A DNA stretch of 64,000 nucleotides from UBA1479 sp040221095 (GCA_040221095.1 JAVJVP010000013.1:1-64000); one strand, 5' to 3'. Numbered from the stretch's first letter, positions 54,287 to 63,535 are shown. Notes: generated by a model from the letters alone, not told the origin. A program made the numbers and translations.

Positions 54287-55201
54287 ATGAGCCTCGACGC
54301 CGACATGATCTTCGACCGCCGCCGCCTGAAACGGGCCCTGACCTTCTGGCGGCTGGTGGCGCTGGCCGCCTTCGCGGCCCTGGTCGTGGTCGGCGCCGGC
54401 CGTTTCGGGGGGGCTGATTTCTTCGCCCGCGATCATGTCGCGCGTCTCACCATCGACGGCATCATCTTCGACGACGACGAGCGCAGCCGGGCGATCAAGG
54501 GCCTGGCCGACCGCGACGACGTCAAGGCGGTGGTGATCCGCATCGATTCCCCGGGCGGCACCTTCGTCGGCGGCGAGGCCCTGTTCACGGCGCTGCGCCG
54601 GGTCGCCGAGAGCAAGCCGATCGTCGCCGTCATGGGCGGCACCGCGACCTCGGCCGGCTACATGGTGGCGATCGCGGCGGATCATGTCATCGCCCGGCGC
54701 GGCACGCTGACCGGCTCGATCGGCGTGATCCTGCAGACCGCGGACGTGACGCAGCTTTTGGACAAGCTGGGAATCAAGCCGGAAGTGTTCAAAAGCGGGC
54801 CCATGAAGGCCCAGCCCAATCCCTTCGAGCGCCTGAGCGACCCCGCCCGCGAGGCGACCCAGGCCATGCTGATGGAACTGTACGGGCAGTTCGTCGACAT
54901 GGTGGCGGAGCGCCGCAAGCTGCCGCGCGACAAGGTCGTGGCGCTGGCCGACGGGCGCGTCTACTCGGGCCGGACGGCCAAGGACAACGGCCTGGTCGAC
55001 GCCGTCGGCGACGAGGAACTGGCCCGGGATTGGCTGCTCTCGGCCCACGGCATTGCCCGCGACCTGCCCCTGCGCGACCTCAAGCTGACGGACGAGCCCC
55101 TGCCGTGGCGCGACGCCCTGACTTCGCATCTGCAAAAAGCATTGTTTTCAGAACGGCTTAGACTTGACGGCGTGTTCTCCCTTTGGCACCCTTCCCTGTA
55201 G
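54287..55201 (+). CDS. sppA: Signal peptide peptidase SppA, short form
   Basis: The 304-residue inner-membrane serine/lysine protease degrades cleaved signal peptides. One transmembrane helix lies near 24-42. SPGGTFVGGE is the substrate-loop motif, the catalytic Ser122 is in TSAGY, and Lys174 is in SGPMKAQ. The single catalytic domain is the Bacillus-type short form. Confidence 0.92.
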   Translation: MSLDADMIFDRRRLKRALTFWRLVALAAFAALVVVGAGRFGGADFFARDHVARLTIDGIIFDDDERSRAIKGLADRDDVKAVVIRIDSPGGTFVGGEALFTALRRVAESKPIVAVMGGTATSAGYMVAIAADHVIARRGTLTGSIGVILQTADVTQLLDKLGIKPEVFKSGPMKAQPNPFERLSDPAREATQAMLMELYGQFVDMVAERRKLPRDKVVALADGRVYSGRTAKDNGLVDAVGDEELARDWLLSAHGIARDLPLRDLKLTDEPLPWRDALTSHLQKALFSERLRLDGVFSLWHPSL

Positions 55202-55268
55202 ATTTTCACCTGTGAGGGAAAGGTCCCCGGCCGGCCGCGTTGTCGCGGCGCCGCCTGGGATTGGCAGC

Positions 55269-55550
55269 ATGACCAAATCCGAACTCATCGCCCGTTTGGC
55301 GGCGGACAATCCGCATCTCTACCAGCGTGACGTGGAACGTATCGTTTCCACCATTTTCGACGAGATCACCGGCGCACTGGCCCAGGGCGACCGGGTCGAA
55401 CTGCGCGGCTTCGGCGCCTTTTCCGTGAAGCAGCGGGGCTCGCGCACGGGCCGCAATCCGCGCACGGGGGCGACGGTCGAGGTGGATTCCAAACACATCC
55501 CCTATTTCAAGACCGGCAAGCAGCTGCGCGAAAAACTGAACGGCAGCTGA
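55269..55550 (+). CDS. ihfB: Integration host factor subunit beta
   Basis: The 93-residue DNA-bending protein pairs with IhfA. It has MTKSELIARLA, GDRVELRGFGAF and GRNPRTG (the DNA-contacting arm with Pro). The position after rpsA-sppA is the classic ihfB locus. Confidence 0.95.
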   Translation: MTKSELIARLAADNPHLYQRDVERIVSTIFDEITGALAQGDRVELRGFGAFSVKQRGSRTGRNPRTGATVEVDSKHIPYFKTGKQLREKLNGS

Positions 55551-55596
55551 TCCCGGCCGGGGCCGCGATGCCGGTTCCGGAACCTCCAACCGTCGG

Positions 55597-55989
55597 GTGT
55601 CGCGCGTGGGCAAACTCCTTTCCTGGATCGTTCTTACCCCCCTCGTCCTGGGGCTGATCCTGTTCGCCGCCTCCAACCGCGCGGACGTCGTGCTGCGCCT
55701 GTGGCCCTTCGATTACGAACTGACGACCCCGGTCGCCCTGGTCGGCGTCGGCGGCCTGTTCCTCGGCTTTCTCTGGGGGGCGGTGATGGTATGGATTTCC
55801 GGCGGCGTCGCCCGCGGCCGCGCCCGGCGCGAAGCCCACCGCGCCGACGGGGCGGAAAAGGAAGTCCTGCGCCTCAAGACCGACGTGGAAATGCTGGAAG
55901 AAAAGCTCCGCGCCGCCGACGCCAAGGCCGCGTCGCTGCCGGCCACGGTCCCGGACGGGCAGGGGGCCGGTTCGCGCCACATTCTCTAG
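55597..55989 (+). CDS. LapA-domain membrane protein
   Basis: The 130-residue protein has two transmembrane helices (about 8-28 and 47-68; WIVLTPLVLGLILFAASNR, ALVGVGGLFLGFLWGAVMVW) and a C-terminal coiled coil. It belongs to the LapA/LapB-type assembly family; in E. coli the equivalent acts with LapB on LPS assembly. GTG 55597 is used as start. It sits between ihfB and pyrF as in many alphaproteobacteria. Confidence 0.8.
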   Translation: MSRVGKLLSWIVLTPLVLGLILFAASNRADVVLRLWPFDYELTTPVALVGVGGLFLGFLWGAVMVWISGGVARGRARREAHRADGAEKEVLRLKTDVEMLEEKLRAADAKAASLPATVPDGQGAGSRHIL

Positions 55990-56093
55990 CCCGCGTCACC
56001 CGGGTGCCCTGCGCGCCTCCCTGGTTTTGAGGATGGCGGCCCGTGCCCGGGACCGGTATAAACGACGATACGGCCAATTCTGGGACCAGTTCT

Positions 56094-56831
56094 ATGACGA
56101 CTTCGACCCCCGCGCCGGGCATCAAACGCCCCGCCGACCGCATTCTGGTCGCCCTCGACACCACCGACGCGGCGGGTGCCCTGGCGCTCGCCCAGGGGGT
56201 CAAGGGCGCCGTGGGCGGGGTCAAACTGGGCAAGGAATTCTTCACGGCCCAGGGGCCGGAGGGCGTGCGCCGGGTCTCAGCCGCGGGCCTGCCGGTGTTT
56301 CTGGACCTGAAATTCCACGACATTCCCAACACGGTCGCGGGTGCCGTGCGCGCCGCGGCACCACTTGCCCCCTTCATGCTCAACGTCCATGCCTCGGGCG
56401 GGCGCGCCATGATGGAAGCCGCCGCCAAGGCCGCCACGGACGCCGCAAACGGGGGGCACCGTCCCCTCGTCCTCGCCGTCACCGTGCTGACCAGCCTGTC
56501 GGACGAAGACCTGATCGAGGTCGGCATCAATAGTGAAACCAAGGCCCAGGTCGCCAAGCTGGCCAAGCTGGCCCAGGACGCGGGCATGGACGGGGTCGTC
56601 TGTTCGGCCCACGAGATCAAGGTCATCCGCTCCGTCTGCGGCCCCGATTTCACCCTGGTGGTGCCGGGCATCCGCCCCGAATGGTCCGTGAAGGGCGACC
56701 AGAAGCGCGTGGTCACGCCGCGCGACGCGGTCTCCCTCGGCGCCGACTACCTGGTCATCGGCCGGCCGATCACCCAGGCCGAGGATCCCATCGCGTCGGC
56801 CCGGCGCATCGCGGACGAACTGAGCGCCTGA
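56094..56831 (+). CDS. pyrF: Orotidine-5'-phosphate decarboxylase
   Basis: The 245-residue TIM-barrel enzyme makes UMP, the last step of pyrimidine synthesis. It has ILVALDT, VKLGKEFF, the catalytic DLKFHDIPNTV (Asp-Lys-His-Asp) and VPGIRPEW. The ATG at 56094 matches family length. Its stop is one base before trpF. Confidence 0.95.
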   Translation: MTTSTPAPGIKRPADRILVALDTTDAAGALALAQGVKGAVGGVKLGKEFFTAQGPEGVRRVSAAGLPVFLDLKFHDIPNTVAGAVRAAAPLAPFMLNVHASGGRAMMEAAAKAATDAANGGHRPLVLAVTVLTSLSDEDLIEVGINSETKAQVAKLAKLAQDAGMDGVVCSAHEIKVIRSVCGPDFTLVVPGIRPEWSVKGDQKRVVTPRDAVSLGADYLVIGRPITQAEDPIASARRIADELSA

Positions 56832-56832
56832 C

Positions 56833-57471
56833 ATGGTTCAGGTCAAGATCTGCGGGCTGAAGACGGCGGAGGCCGTGGACGCCGCCGTCAACGCCGGCGC
56901 CGATATGGTCGGCTTCGTGTTCTTCAAGAAAACGCCGCGCTATGTCACGCCCGCTGTCGCCGGCGGTCTGGCGATGCGCGTTCCCGTCGGCGTGCTCAAG
57001 GTCGGGTTGACCGTGGACGCGACGAACGACGAACTGGCCGCCATCACCGGCAACGGCGCGGTGGATATTCTTCAACTGCATGGATCGGAGACGCCGGAGC
57101 GGGCCGCCGAGGTCCGGCGCAAGTTCGGCCTGCCGGTGATGAAGGCCCTGCCCATCGCCGGGCCGGGGGATGTCGAGGCCGCCCGCGCCTATGAAGGTGT
57201 CGCCGACCGCCTGCTGTTCGACGCCAAGCCGCCATCGGGGGCGGAGCGGCCCGGCGGCAACGCGCTGGCCTTCGACTGGGGGCTTCTGGCCGGCACGCGG
57301 TGGAATGTGCCCTGGCTGCTGGCGGGCGGATTGTCGGCGGACAACGTGCAGGCGGCGATCCGGGTTTCGGGTGCCCCCGGTGTCGACGTGTCGTCCGGCG
57401 TCGAGACGGCGCCCGGGGTTAAGGACGCGGGTTTGATCGCGGCCTTCATCAAGGCGGCCAAGGCGGGTTGA
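56833..57471 (+). CDS. trpF: Phosphoribosylanthranilate isomerase
   Basis: The 212-residue enzyme carries out the third step of tryptophan synthesis. It has VKICGLKT with the catalytic Cys, GFVFFKKTPRYVT, LQLHGSE and the catalytic Asp in LLFDAKP. It is followed by trpB and trpA after a repeat-containing gap. Confidence 0.95.
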   Translation: MVQVKICGLKTAEAVDAAVNAGADMVGFVFFKKTPRYVTPAVAGGLAMRVPVGVLKVGLTVDATNDELAAITGNGAVDILQLHGSETPERAAEVRRKFGLPVMKALPIAGPGDVEAARAYEGVADRLLFDAKPPSGAERPGGNALAFDWGLLAGTRWNVPWLLAGGLSADNVQAAIRVSGAPGVDVSSGVETAPGVKDAGLIAAFIKAAKAG

Positions 57472-57480
57472 TCGCCTTTC

Positions 57481-57575
57481 CCCTCACCCTGTCCCTTTCC
57501 CCAAAGGGGCGAGGGAACGCCCGCCGCAATCATCTCCCTCTCCCCCGCTGGGGGGAGAGGGCCGGGGCGAGGGGG
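57481..57575. repeat. Twin intergenic palindromes, terminator-like
   Basis: Two related hairpins occur. CCCTTTCCCC/GGGGCGAGGG lies near 57492-57515. A perfect 11-bp stem CCCTCTCCCCC/GGGGGAGAGGG with GCTG loop lies at 57536-57561. Similar C/G-rich palindromes are common between proteobacterial genes. No T-run follows, so trpF-trpB readthrough is possible. Confidence 0.6.
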
Positions 57576-57703
57576 CGGGCGTCGTTTTCCAGGGGTTTCT
57601 GCTTGGGTTCCCCGGGACCTTGTGCTTTATTTGCGCCGCCCTTGGGCCCCCGTGCCGTTAACCATAAAACGGCATAAACCCAAGGCAATATGAGGATTGG
57701 TTC

Positions 57704-58912
57704 ATGTCGAAGCTCAATACCTACCGCGAAGGCCCGGACGAAACGGGACATTTCGACATCTACGGCGGCCGCTATGTGGCCGAAACGTTGATGCCGTTGA
57801 TCCTGCAGGTTCAGGAAGCCTGGGAAAAGGCAAAGAACGACGCGGCTTTCTGGGACGAGTTCAACCGTTACATGAAGCATTACGTGGGCCGGCCCAGCCC
57901 CCTGTACCTGGCCGAGCGCCTGACCGAAGAGTTCGGCGGGGCCAAGGTCTACTTCAAGCGCGACGAGCTGAACCACACGGGTGCCCATAAGATCAACAAC
58001 ACCATCGGCCAGATCCTGCTGGCCCGGCGCATGGGCAAGAAGCGCATCATCGCCGAGACCGGCGCCGGACAGCATGGTGTCGCGACCGCCACGGTCTGCG
58101 CCCTGTTCGGCCTGCCCTGCGTCGTCTACATGGGCGAGACCGACGTCAAGCGCCAGCGCCCCAACGTGGTGCGCATGAAGATGCTGGGCGCGGAGATCGT
58201 CCCCGTCACCGCCGGCACGGGCACGCTCAAGGACGCCATGAACGAGGCGCTGCGCGATTGGGTGTCCAACGTCGAGGACACCTTCTACATCATCGGCACC
58301 GTCGCCGGCCCGCACCCCTATCCGGCCATGGTGCGCGATTTCCAATGCGTGATCGGCAACGAGGTGCGCGAGCAGATGATGGAGGCGGAAGGCCGCCTGC
58401 CCGATACCTGCATCGCCGCCATCGGCGGCGGGTCCAACGCCATGGGCCTGTTCCATCCGTTCCTGGATGACGAAACGGTCAAGCTGATCGGGGTCGAGGC
58501 CGCCGGCCACGGCATCGAGACGGGCGAGCATTGCGCGTCCCTCAACGGCGGCCGCCCGGGCGTGCTGCACGGCAACCGCACCTATCTGCTGCAGACCGAG
58601 GACGGCCAGATCATCGACGGTCATTCGATCTCGGCGGGCCTGGATTATCCCGGCATCGGGCCGGAACATTCCTGGCTGCGCGACACGGGCCGGGTCGAAT
58701 ACGTCTCGGCCACGGACAAGGAAGCCCTGGCCGCGTTCCAGCTGTGCACGCGCAAGGAAGGCATCATCCCGGCGCTGGAGCCGAGCCACGCGCTCGCTTA
58801 TGTGGCCAAGATCGCGGGCGGCCTGCCCAAGGACCACCTGCTGGTCATGAACATGTGCGGGCGCGGCGACAAGGACGTCGACGCCGTCGCCGGCTATCTG
58901 GGGATGGACTGA
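57704..58912 (+). CDS. trpB: Tryptophan synthase beta subunit
   Basis: The 402-residue PLP enzyme joins indole and serine. It has GRPSPLYLAERL, HTGAHKINN with PLP-Lys96, GAGQHGVATA and IAAIGGGSNAMG. It partners with TrpA, encoded 4 bp later. The ATG follows TGAGGA. Confidence 0.97.
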   Translation: MSKLNTYREGPDETGHFDIYGGRYVAETLMPLILQVQEAWEKAKNDAAFWDEFNRYMKHYVGRPSPLYLAERLTEEFGGAKVYFKRDELNHTGAHKINNTIGQILLARRMGKKRIIAETGAGQHGVATATVCALFGLPCVVYMGETDVKRQRPNVVRMKMLGAEIVPVTAGTGTLKDAMNEALRDWVSNVEDTFYIIGTVAGPHPYPAMVRDFQCVIGNEVREQMMEAEGRLPDTCIAAIGGGSNAMGLFHPFLDDETVKLIGVEAAGHGIETGEHCASLNGGRPGVLHGNRTYLLQTEDGQIIDGHSISAGLDYPGIGPEHSWLRDTGRVEYVSATDKEALAAFQLCTRKEGIIPALEPSHALAYVAKIAGGLPKDHLLVMNMCGRGDKDVDAVAGYLGMD

Positions 58913-58916
58913 GCAT

Positions 58917-59762
58917 ATGACCACGCAGACCGGGCCTGAGACCCGCATAACCCGCAAGTTTGCCCAATTGAAGGCCGAAGGCCGCGCCGGCCTGGTGACG
59001 TTCCTCACCGCCGGCGATCCGACGCCGGAAATGTCGGAGGAGATCATTCTGGAGATCGCGGCGGCGGGGGCCGACCTGATCGAGATCGGCATGCCGTTCT
59101 CCGACCCCATGGCCGACGGCCCGGCGATCCAGGCCTCCAGCCTGCGCGCCCTCAAGGCCGGCATGACCTTGCCGAAAACCCTGGATATCGTGCGCTCGTT
59201 CCGCAAGCGGGACGATAATACGCCCATCGTCCTCATGGGCTATTTCAACCCCATCTACATCTACGGGGTCGACCGTTTTCTGGCCGACGCGAAAGAGGCC
59301 GGGATCGACGGCCTGATCGTCGTCGACCTGCCGCCCGAGGAAGAGGGCGAGCTCTGCCTGCCCGCCCTCAAGGCCGGGATCAACTTCATCTATCTGACGG
59401 CGCCGACCACGGACGACGCGCGCCTGCCGCGCGTCGTGCAGCATGCCTCGGGCTTCGTCTATTACGTCTCGATCACCGGCATCACGGGCACCAAGTCCGC
59501 CGACGCGGGCGACGTGGCGGCCAGCGTCGCACGCATCCGCAAGTACACGGACCTGCCCGTCGCCGTCGGCTTCGGCATCAAGACGCCGGATCAGGCCGCG
59601 GCCATCGCGCGGGTGTCCGACGCCGCCGTCGTCGGCTCGGCCCTGGTCGGGATCATCGCCGACAACCGCGATCCGTCCGGCGCCCCCCTACCCGGCACCA
59701 AGGACAAGGTGCTAGACTTGGTGCGCGCGTTGGCGGCCGGTGTGCGCGGCGCAAGAAATTGA
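58917..59762 (+). CDS. trpA: Tryptophan synthase alpha subunit
   Basis: The 281-residue TIM-barrel enzyme forms indole from indole-3-glycerol phosphate and channels it to TrpB. The catalytic Glu is in LIEIGMPFSDPMADGP, and GYFNPIYIYG follows. It directly follows trpB and is read into accD. Confidence 0.97.
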   Translation: MTTQTGPETRITRKFAQLKAEGRAGLVTFLTAGDPTPEMSEEIILEIAAAGADLIEIGMPFSDPMADGPAIQASSLRALKAGMTLPKTLDIVRSFRKRDDNTPIVLMGYFNPIYIYGVDRFLADAKEAGIDGLIVVDLPPEEEGELCLPALKAGINFIYLTAPTTDDARLPRVVQHASGFVYYVSITGITGTKSADAGDVAASVARIRKYTDLPVAVGFGIKTPDQAAAIARVSDAAVVGSALVGIIADNRDPSGAPLPGTKDKVLDLVRALAAGVRGARN

Positions 59763-59790
59763 TTCGTCTGCCTGCGAGGGAATTGATCAC

Positions 59791-60756
59791 ATGAACTGGT
59801 TGCGCGAATTCGTCCGGCCCAAGCTGAAGCGTCTGGTCGGTGCCGGCAAGGAAATGCCCGACAACCTGTGGCACAAATGCCCGGGCTGCAGCCAGATGAT
59901 CTTCCACCGCGACCTGGAAAAGCATCTCCACGTCTGCCAGCACTGCGGCCATCACCTGCGTATCAACGCCCATCAGCGCCTGGCCATGCTGTTCGACGAG
60001 GGGGCGTTCGAAAAGATCACCTGGGACGTGGCCAAGCCGGATCCCCTGAAGTTCAAGGACACGGAAACCTACGCCTCGCGCCTCAAGGCGGCGCGGTCCA
60101 AGACCGGCGACCAGGACGCCCTGATCGCCGGCGTCGGGCGCATGAACGGCCTGCCCGTGGTCGTGGCGGCCCTGAACTTCGCCTTCATGGGCGGCTCCAT
60201 GGGCCAGGCCATGGGGGCCGGGCTGTTGGCCGCCGCGCGCAAGGCGGTGGACGAAAAGGCCGCCTTCGTCGTCATCCCGTCCTCCGGCGGGGCGCGCATG
60301 CAGGAAGGGATTCTGTCCCTCATGCAGATGGCGCGCACGACCATCGCCGTGGAAGAGGTCAAGGAAGCGGGCCTGCCCTATATCGTGGTGCTGACCGACC
60401 CGACAACGGGCGGGGTCTCCGCCTCCTACGCCATGCTGGGCGACATTCATATCGCCGAACCCGGGGCTGTGATCGGCTTCGCCGGTCAGCGGGTGATCGA
60501 ACAGACCATCCGCGAAACCCTGCCGGAAGGCTTTCAGCGCGCCGAATACCTGCTGGAGCACGGCATGGTCGACATGGTGGTGCCGCGCGGTGAGCTGCGC
60601 GACACCCTGGCCCGGGTCATCGACATGCTGCTGAACCCGGAGCCGGGCCGCCGGGTCGAGGGCACGGACCAGGACCTGGACATTCTCGAAGGCGAAATCC
60701 TGCCGCCGGCCCGCAGCCACCGCCCGGGCGCCGCCCCCGTTCCCGGCGACGACTGA
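59791..60756 (+). CDS. accD: Acetyl-CoA carboxylase carboxyltransferase subunit beta
   Basis: The 321-residue subunit makes malonyl-CoA for fatty acids with AccA. The N-terminal zinc ribbon uses Cys30, Cys33, Cys49 and Cys52, followed by the crotonase-like domain with SSGGARMQEG and TTGGVSASYA. The start at 59791 follows GCGAGGG. Confidence 0.97.
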   Translation: MNWLREFVRPKLKRLVGAGKEMPDNLWHKCPGCSQMIFHRDLEKHLHVCQHCGHHLRINAHQRLAMLFDEGAFEKITWDVAKPDPLKFKDTETYASRLKAARSKTGDQDALIAGVGRMNGLPVVVAALNFAFMGGSMGQAMGAGLLAAARKAVDEKAAFVVIPSSGGARMQEGILSLMQMARTTIAVEEVKEAGLPYIVVLTDPTTGGVSASYAMLGDIHIAEPGAVIGFAGQRVIEQTIRETLPEGFQRAEYLLEHGMVDMVVPRGELRDTLARVIDMLLNPEPGRRVEGTDQDLDILEGEILPPARSHRPGAAPVPGDD

Positions 60757-60787
60757 CCCTTCCCTGACCTTGGCGGACCGCCCGTCC

Positions 60788-62113
60788 ATGACTGATCCCC
60801 TCGGCGCGGATACGCCGGCACCCCATCCCTGCGACGCCATCCTCGCGCGGCTATTGACCCTGCATCCCAAGGTCATCGACCTGTCCTTGGAGCGCGTCCA
60901 TCGCCTGCTTGAACGCCTCGACCATCCGGAACGCTGCCTGCCGCCCGTGGTCCATGTCGCCGGCACCAACGCCAAGGGCTCGGTCATCGCCATCCTGCGC
61001 GCCCTGTTGGAAACCACGGGCCGGCGCGTCCATGTCCATATCTCGCCCCATCTGGTGCATTTCAACGAACGCATCCGCCTGGCGGGCGACCTGATCCCCG
61101 ATCAGGATTTGCAGGCCCTGCTGGAGGAATGCGAGGACGCCAACGGTGGTGCTCCCATCACCTTCTTCGAGATCACCACGGGGGCGGCGCTGCTTGCCTT
61201 CGCGCGCACCCCGGCCGACGTGCTGATCCTGGAAACGGGCCTGGGCGGGCGGCTCGACGCGACCAACGTGGTCGATGCGCCCCTGGTCACGGCGATCACG
61301 CCGATCTCCCTCGACCACCAGCAGTTTCTCGGCAATTCCCTGGAAGAAATCGCGGCGGAAAAGGCGGGCATCCTCAAGCCGGGGGTGCCCTGCGTGATCG
61401 GCCCGCAGCTGCCCAACGTTCTCAAGGTGCTGGACGACCGGGCCAGGGCTCTGGGGGCCCCCGTGCTGGCCCATGGCCGCGATTGGTTCGTGCATGAGGC
61501 CGCCGACGGCCGGTCCTTCGACCTGACCCTGGGCGGGGCGACGGAAACCTATCCGGCGCCGTCCCTGGCCGGCCGCCATCAGCTGCTCAACGCGGCCCAG
61601 GCCATCGTCTGCATGAAGGCCATGGCCGGGTTCACGGCCACGGCGGACCAGATCGTCCGGGGCCTCGGCGCCGCCGAATGGCCCGCCCGCCTGCAACGCC
61701 TGAGCAAGGGGCCCCTGGTCGGCAATCTGGCGCCCGGCTGGTCGCTGTGGCTCGACGGCGGCCATAACGCCGCCGCCGGCGCCGCCATCGCGGCCCATGC
61801 CAAGGACGTTTGGGGGGAAAAGCCCCTGCACCTGATCTGCGGCATGATCAATTCCAAGGACCCGGGGACGTTCCTGGCCGCCCTCGCCCCCGTCGCGGCG
61901 TCGCTGACCGGCGTCGCCATCCCGGGCGAGATCAATACCCTGTCCGCCGACGCCATTGCCGGGGCAGGCGCGGCTGTGGGCCTGCCGTCACGCAGCGCGC
62001 CCTCGGTGCAGGCCGCGCTCTGGGGACTTCTGGAGCGCGAACAGGCGCCGGCCCGGGTGCTGATCTGCGGCTCCCTCTACCTCGCCGGCACGGTGTTGCG
62101 GGACAACACTTGA
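60788..62113 (+). CDS. folC: Dihydrofolate synthase/folylpolyglutamate synthase
   Basis: The 441-residue ATP-dependent ligase adds glutamate to folates. P-loop HVAGTNAKGSV, SPHLVHFNERI, LETGLGGRLDATNV and HSR-type LDGGHN are all present. It follows accD, the common bacterial pair. Its stop lies just before the ArsR operator. Confidence 0.95.
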   Translation: MTDPLGADTPAPHPCDAILARLLTLHPKVIDLSLERVHRLLERLDHPERCLPPVVHVAGTNAKGSVIAILRALLETTGRRVHVHISPHLVHFNERIRLAGDLIPDQDLQALLEECEDANGGAPITFFEITTGAALLAFARTPADVLILETGLGGRLDATNVVDAPLVTAITPISLDHQQFLGNSLEEIAAEKAGILKPGVPCVIGPQLPNVLKVLDDRARALGAPVLAHGRDWFVHEAADGRSFDLTLGGATETYPAPSLAGRHQLLNAAQAIVCMKAMAGFTATADQIVRGLGAAEWPARLQRLSKGPLVGNLAPGWSLWLDGGHNAAAGAAIAAHAKDVWGEKPLHLICGMINSKDPGTFLAALAPVAASLTGVAIPGEINTLSADAIAGAGAAVGLPSRSAPSVQAALWGLLEREQAPARVLICGSLYLAGTVLRDNT

Positions 62114-62138
62114 ACATCTGAACATTTGTTCATATGTT
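62110..62138 (+). promoter_or_regulatory. Promoter of the ArsR-efflux operon
   Basis: TTGAAC (62110-62115), a 17-bp spacer and TATGTT (62133-62138) are seen. The expected transcription start is at about 62145, the A of the arsR ATG, so the mRNA would be leaderless. No ribosome site precedes this ATG, which agrees. Confidence 0.5.
62115..62136 (+). promoter_or_regulatory. ArsR/SmtB-type operator
   Basis: This is a 22-bp near-perfect palindrome. The left arm CATCTGAACA (62115-62124) and right arm TGTTCATATG (62127-62136) match in 9 of 10 pairs around a 2-bp centre. The TGAACA/TGTTCA core is typical of ArsR/SmtB autoregulatory sites. It lies over the promoter spacer and -10, so bound repressor would block RNA polymerase. 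Confidence 0.72.
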
Positions 62139-62144
62139 TGGTTC

Positions 62145-62519
62145 ATGACCACGGACAGCAAACAGGCTAAACCGCCCGCCGCCGCCCCGGCCGCCCTGCC
62201 GGAAGGGGCGCTCGACCGCGACCGGGCCGAGGAAATCGCCTCCATCTTCCATCTGCTGGGCGAGCCCAATCGCCTGGGGATCCTGGCCGCCTGCATGGCC
62301 GGGCCGCGCTCCGTCAACGATCTGGCGGCGCTCACGGGCATGTCGCCGTCCCTGACCAGCCACCATCTGCGCCTGCTCAAGGCGGCGCGCCTGGTGCGCG
62401 CCCGGCGCCGGGGCAAGTACGTGCATTACGCGGTGCACGACCACCACGTGACCTCGGTCCTGCTGGACATGATGGAACACGTGGCGGAACCGGAACACAG
62501 TCACGACGAGGAGGGTTGA
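62145..62519 (+). CDS. ArsR-family metal-responsive repressor
   Basis: The 124-residue winged-helix regulator has helix-turn-helix VNDLAALTGMSPSLTSHHLRLL. The C-terminal His cluster VHDHHVTSVLLDMMEHVAEPEHSHDE suggests an alpha5-type metal site (zinc, cadmium or cobalt) as in SmtB/CzrA. It probably represses itself and the next gene. Confidence 0.88.
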   Translation: MTTDSKQAKPPAAAPAALPEGALDRDRAEEIASIFHLLGEPNRLGILAACMAGPRSVNDLAALTGMSPSLTSHHLRLLKAARLVRARRRGKYVHYAVHDHHVTSVLLDMMEHVAEPEHSHDEEG

Positions 62520-62522
62520 GCC

Positions 62523-63176
62523 ATGTCCGCCTGCTGCGACCACGGCCATGACAACGGCCCCTTCACCGACGCCGCCGCATCCCAGGCCTACCGCCGGGTG
62601 CTGTGGTTCGCGCTGATCGTCAACGGTGGCATGTTCTTCGGCGAATTGGCCGGGGCCTATCTGTCGAAATCGATCGCCTTGCAGGCCGACGCCCTGGACT
62701 TCCTGGGCGACGCCGCCAACTACGGCATTTCCCTCGCCGTGGTCGGCATGCATCTGGCATGGCGGGCGCGGGCGGCCCTGATCAAGGGCCTGTCCATGGG
62801 ACTGTTCGGTCTGTGGGTGATCGGCACCACGGTCTGGCGCATCGCCGAGGGCGGGGTGCCCGAGGCCCATATCATCACCGGCGTCGGGGTTCTGGCCCTC
62901 ATCGCCAACGTGGTGGTGGCCCTGGCCCTGTTCAAATACCGCGACGGCGACGCCAACATGCGCTCCGTCTGGCTGTGTTCGCGCAACGACGCCATCGCCA
63001 ACGTCGCCGTCATCGCGGCGGGGGGCGGGGTCTGGCTATCGGGAACCTTCTGGCCGGACGTGGCCGTGGGCGGGATCATCGCGGGGCTGGCGCTGTTCGC
63101 CTCGGCCGAGGTCATCCGCCGCGCGCGCGGCGAACTGCGCCAGGCGCGCGAATTGCTGCCCGCCGCCGGCGACTGA
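62523..63176 (+). CDS. Cation diffusion facilitator-like metal transporter, short
   Basis: The 217-residue inner-membrane protein has an N-terminal Cys/His stretch (CCDHGHD) and about six helices, and lacks the cytoplasmic C-terminal domain of YiiP. In TM2, Asp59 and Asp63 (DFLGD) match the YiiP site A pair. In TM5, Cys152 and Asp156 (CSRND) stand where YiiP has His and Asp. Likely proton-driven export of a divalent metal, controlled by the ArsR gene 3 bp upstream. Confidence 0.82.
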   Translation: MSACCDHGHDNGPFTDAAASQAYRRVLWFALIVNGGMFFGELAGAYLSKSIALQADALDFLGDAANYGISLAVVGMHLAWRARAALIKGLSMGLFGLWVIGTTVWRIAEGGVPEAHIITGVGVLALIANVVVALALFKYRDGDANMRSVWLCSRNDAIANVAVIAAGGGVWLSGTFWPDVAVGGIIAGLALFASAEVIRRARGELRQARELLPAAGD

Positions 63177-63195
63177 TCAGGGCGATGTCTTGGGG

Positions 63196-63525
63196 TTAGC
63201 CGACGGGGTGGAAATCGTGTTCGCCGATCCCCTGGACCAGCATGAACTTGCAGCCGGCTCCATCCTTGCCATGCACTTCATGGGCCGTTTTCACGGGCAC
63301 GGTCAGGCGGTCGCCCGGCATCAGTTCATGGGTTTGGCGCGGGGCGCGGGTTTCCACGATCATCGGCCCCTCCATACAGACGAAGGTGTCGTCGACCACG
63401 GAATGCCAATGCCAGGGCACGCATTCGCCGGGACCCAGTTCCATGATCTGCACGCGCAGGCCGTTGACCTCGCCGATAAGCTCCCGGTCCTGGATGGTAT
63501 AGGGCAGGTCTTCCGGCTTGGTCAT
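63196..63525 (-). CDS. Cupin-domain protein
   Basis: The 109-residue single beta-barrel protein has cupin motif 1 (GECVPWHWHSVVDDTFVCMEG, with two His and a Glu-equivalent) and motif 2 (LMPGDRLTVPVKTAHEVHGK). It binds a metal, but its substrate is unknown. It is 10 bp downstream of gloB on the same strand. Confidence 0.82.
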   Translation of the reverse strand: MTKPEDLPYTIQDRELIGEVNGLRVQIMELGPGECVPWHWHSVVDDTFVCMEGPMIVETRAPRQTHELMPGDRLTVPVKTAHEVHGKDGAGCKFMLVQGIGEHDFHPVG

Positions 63526-63535
63526 GGCGGGCGGC

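Noticed and set aside
57481..57575. Intrinsic terminator or trp attenuator between trpF and trpB
   Set aside because: The hairpins lack a T-run and no Trp-rich leader peptide is present; classed as intergenic repeat.
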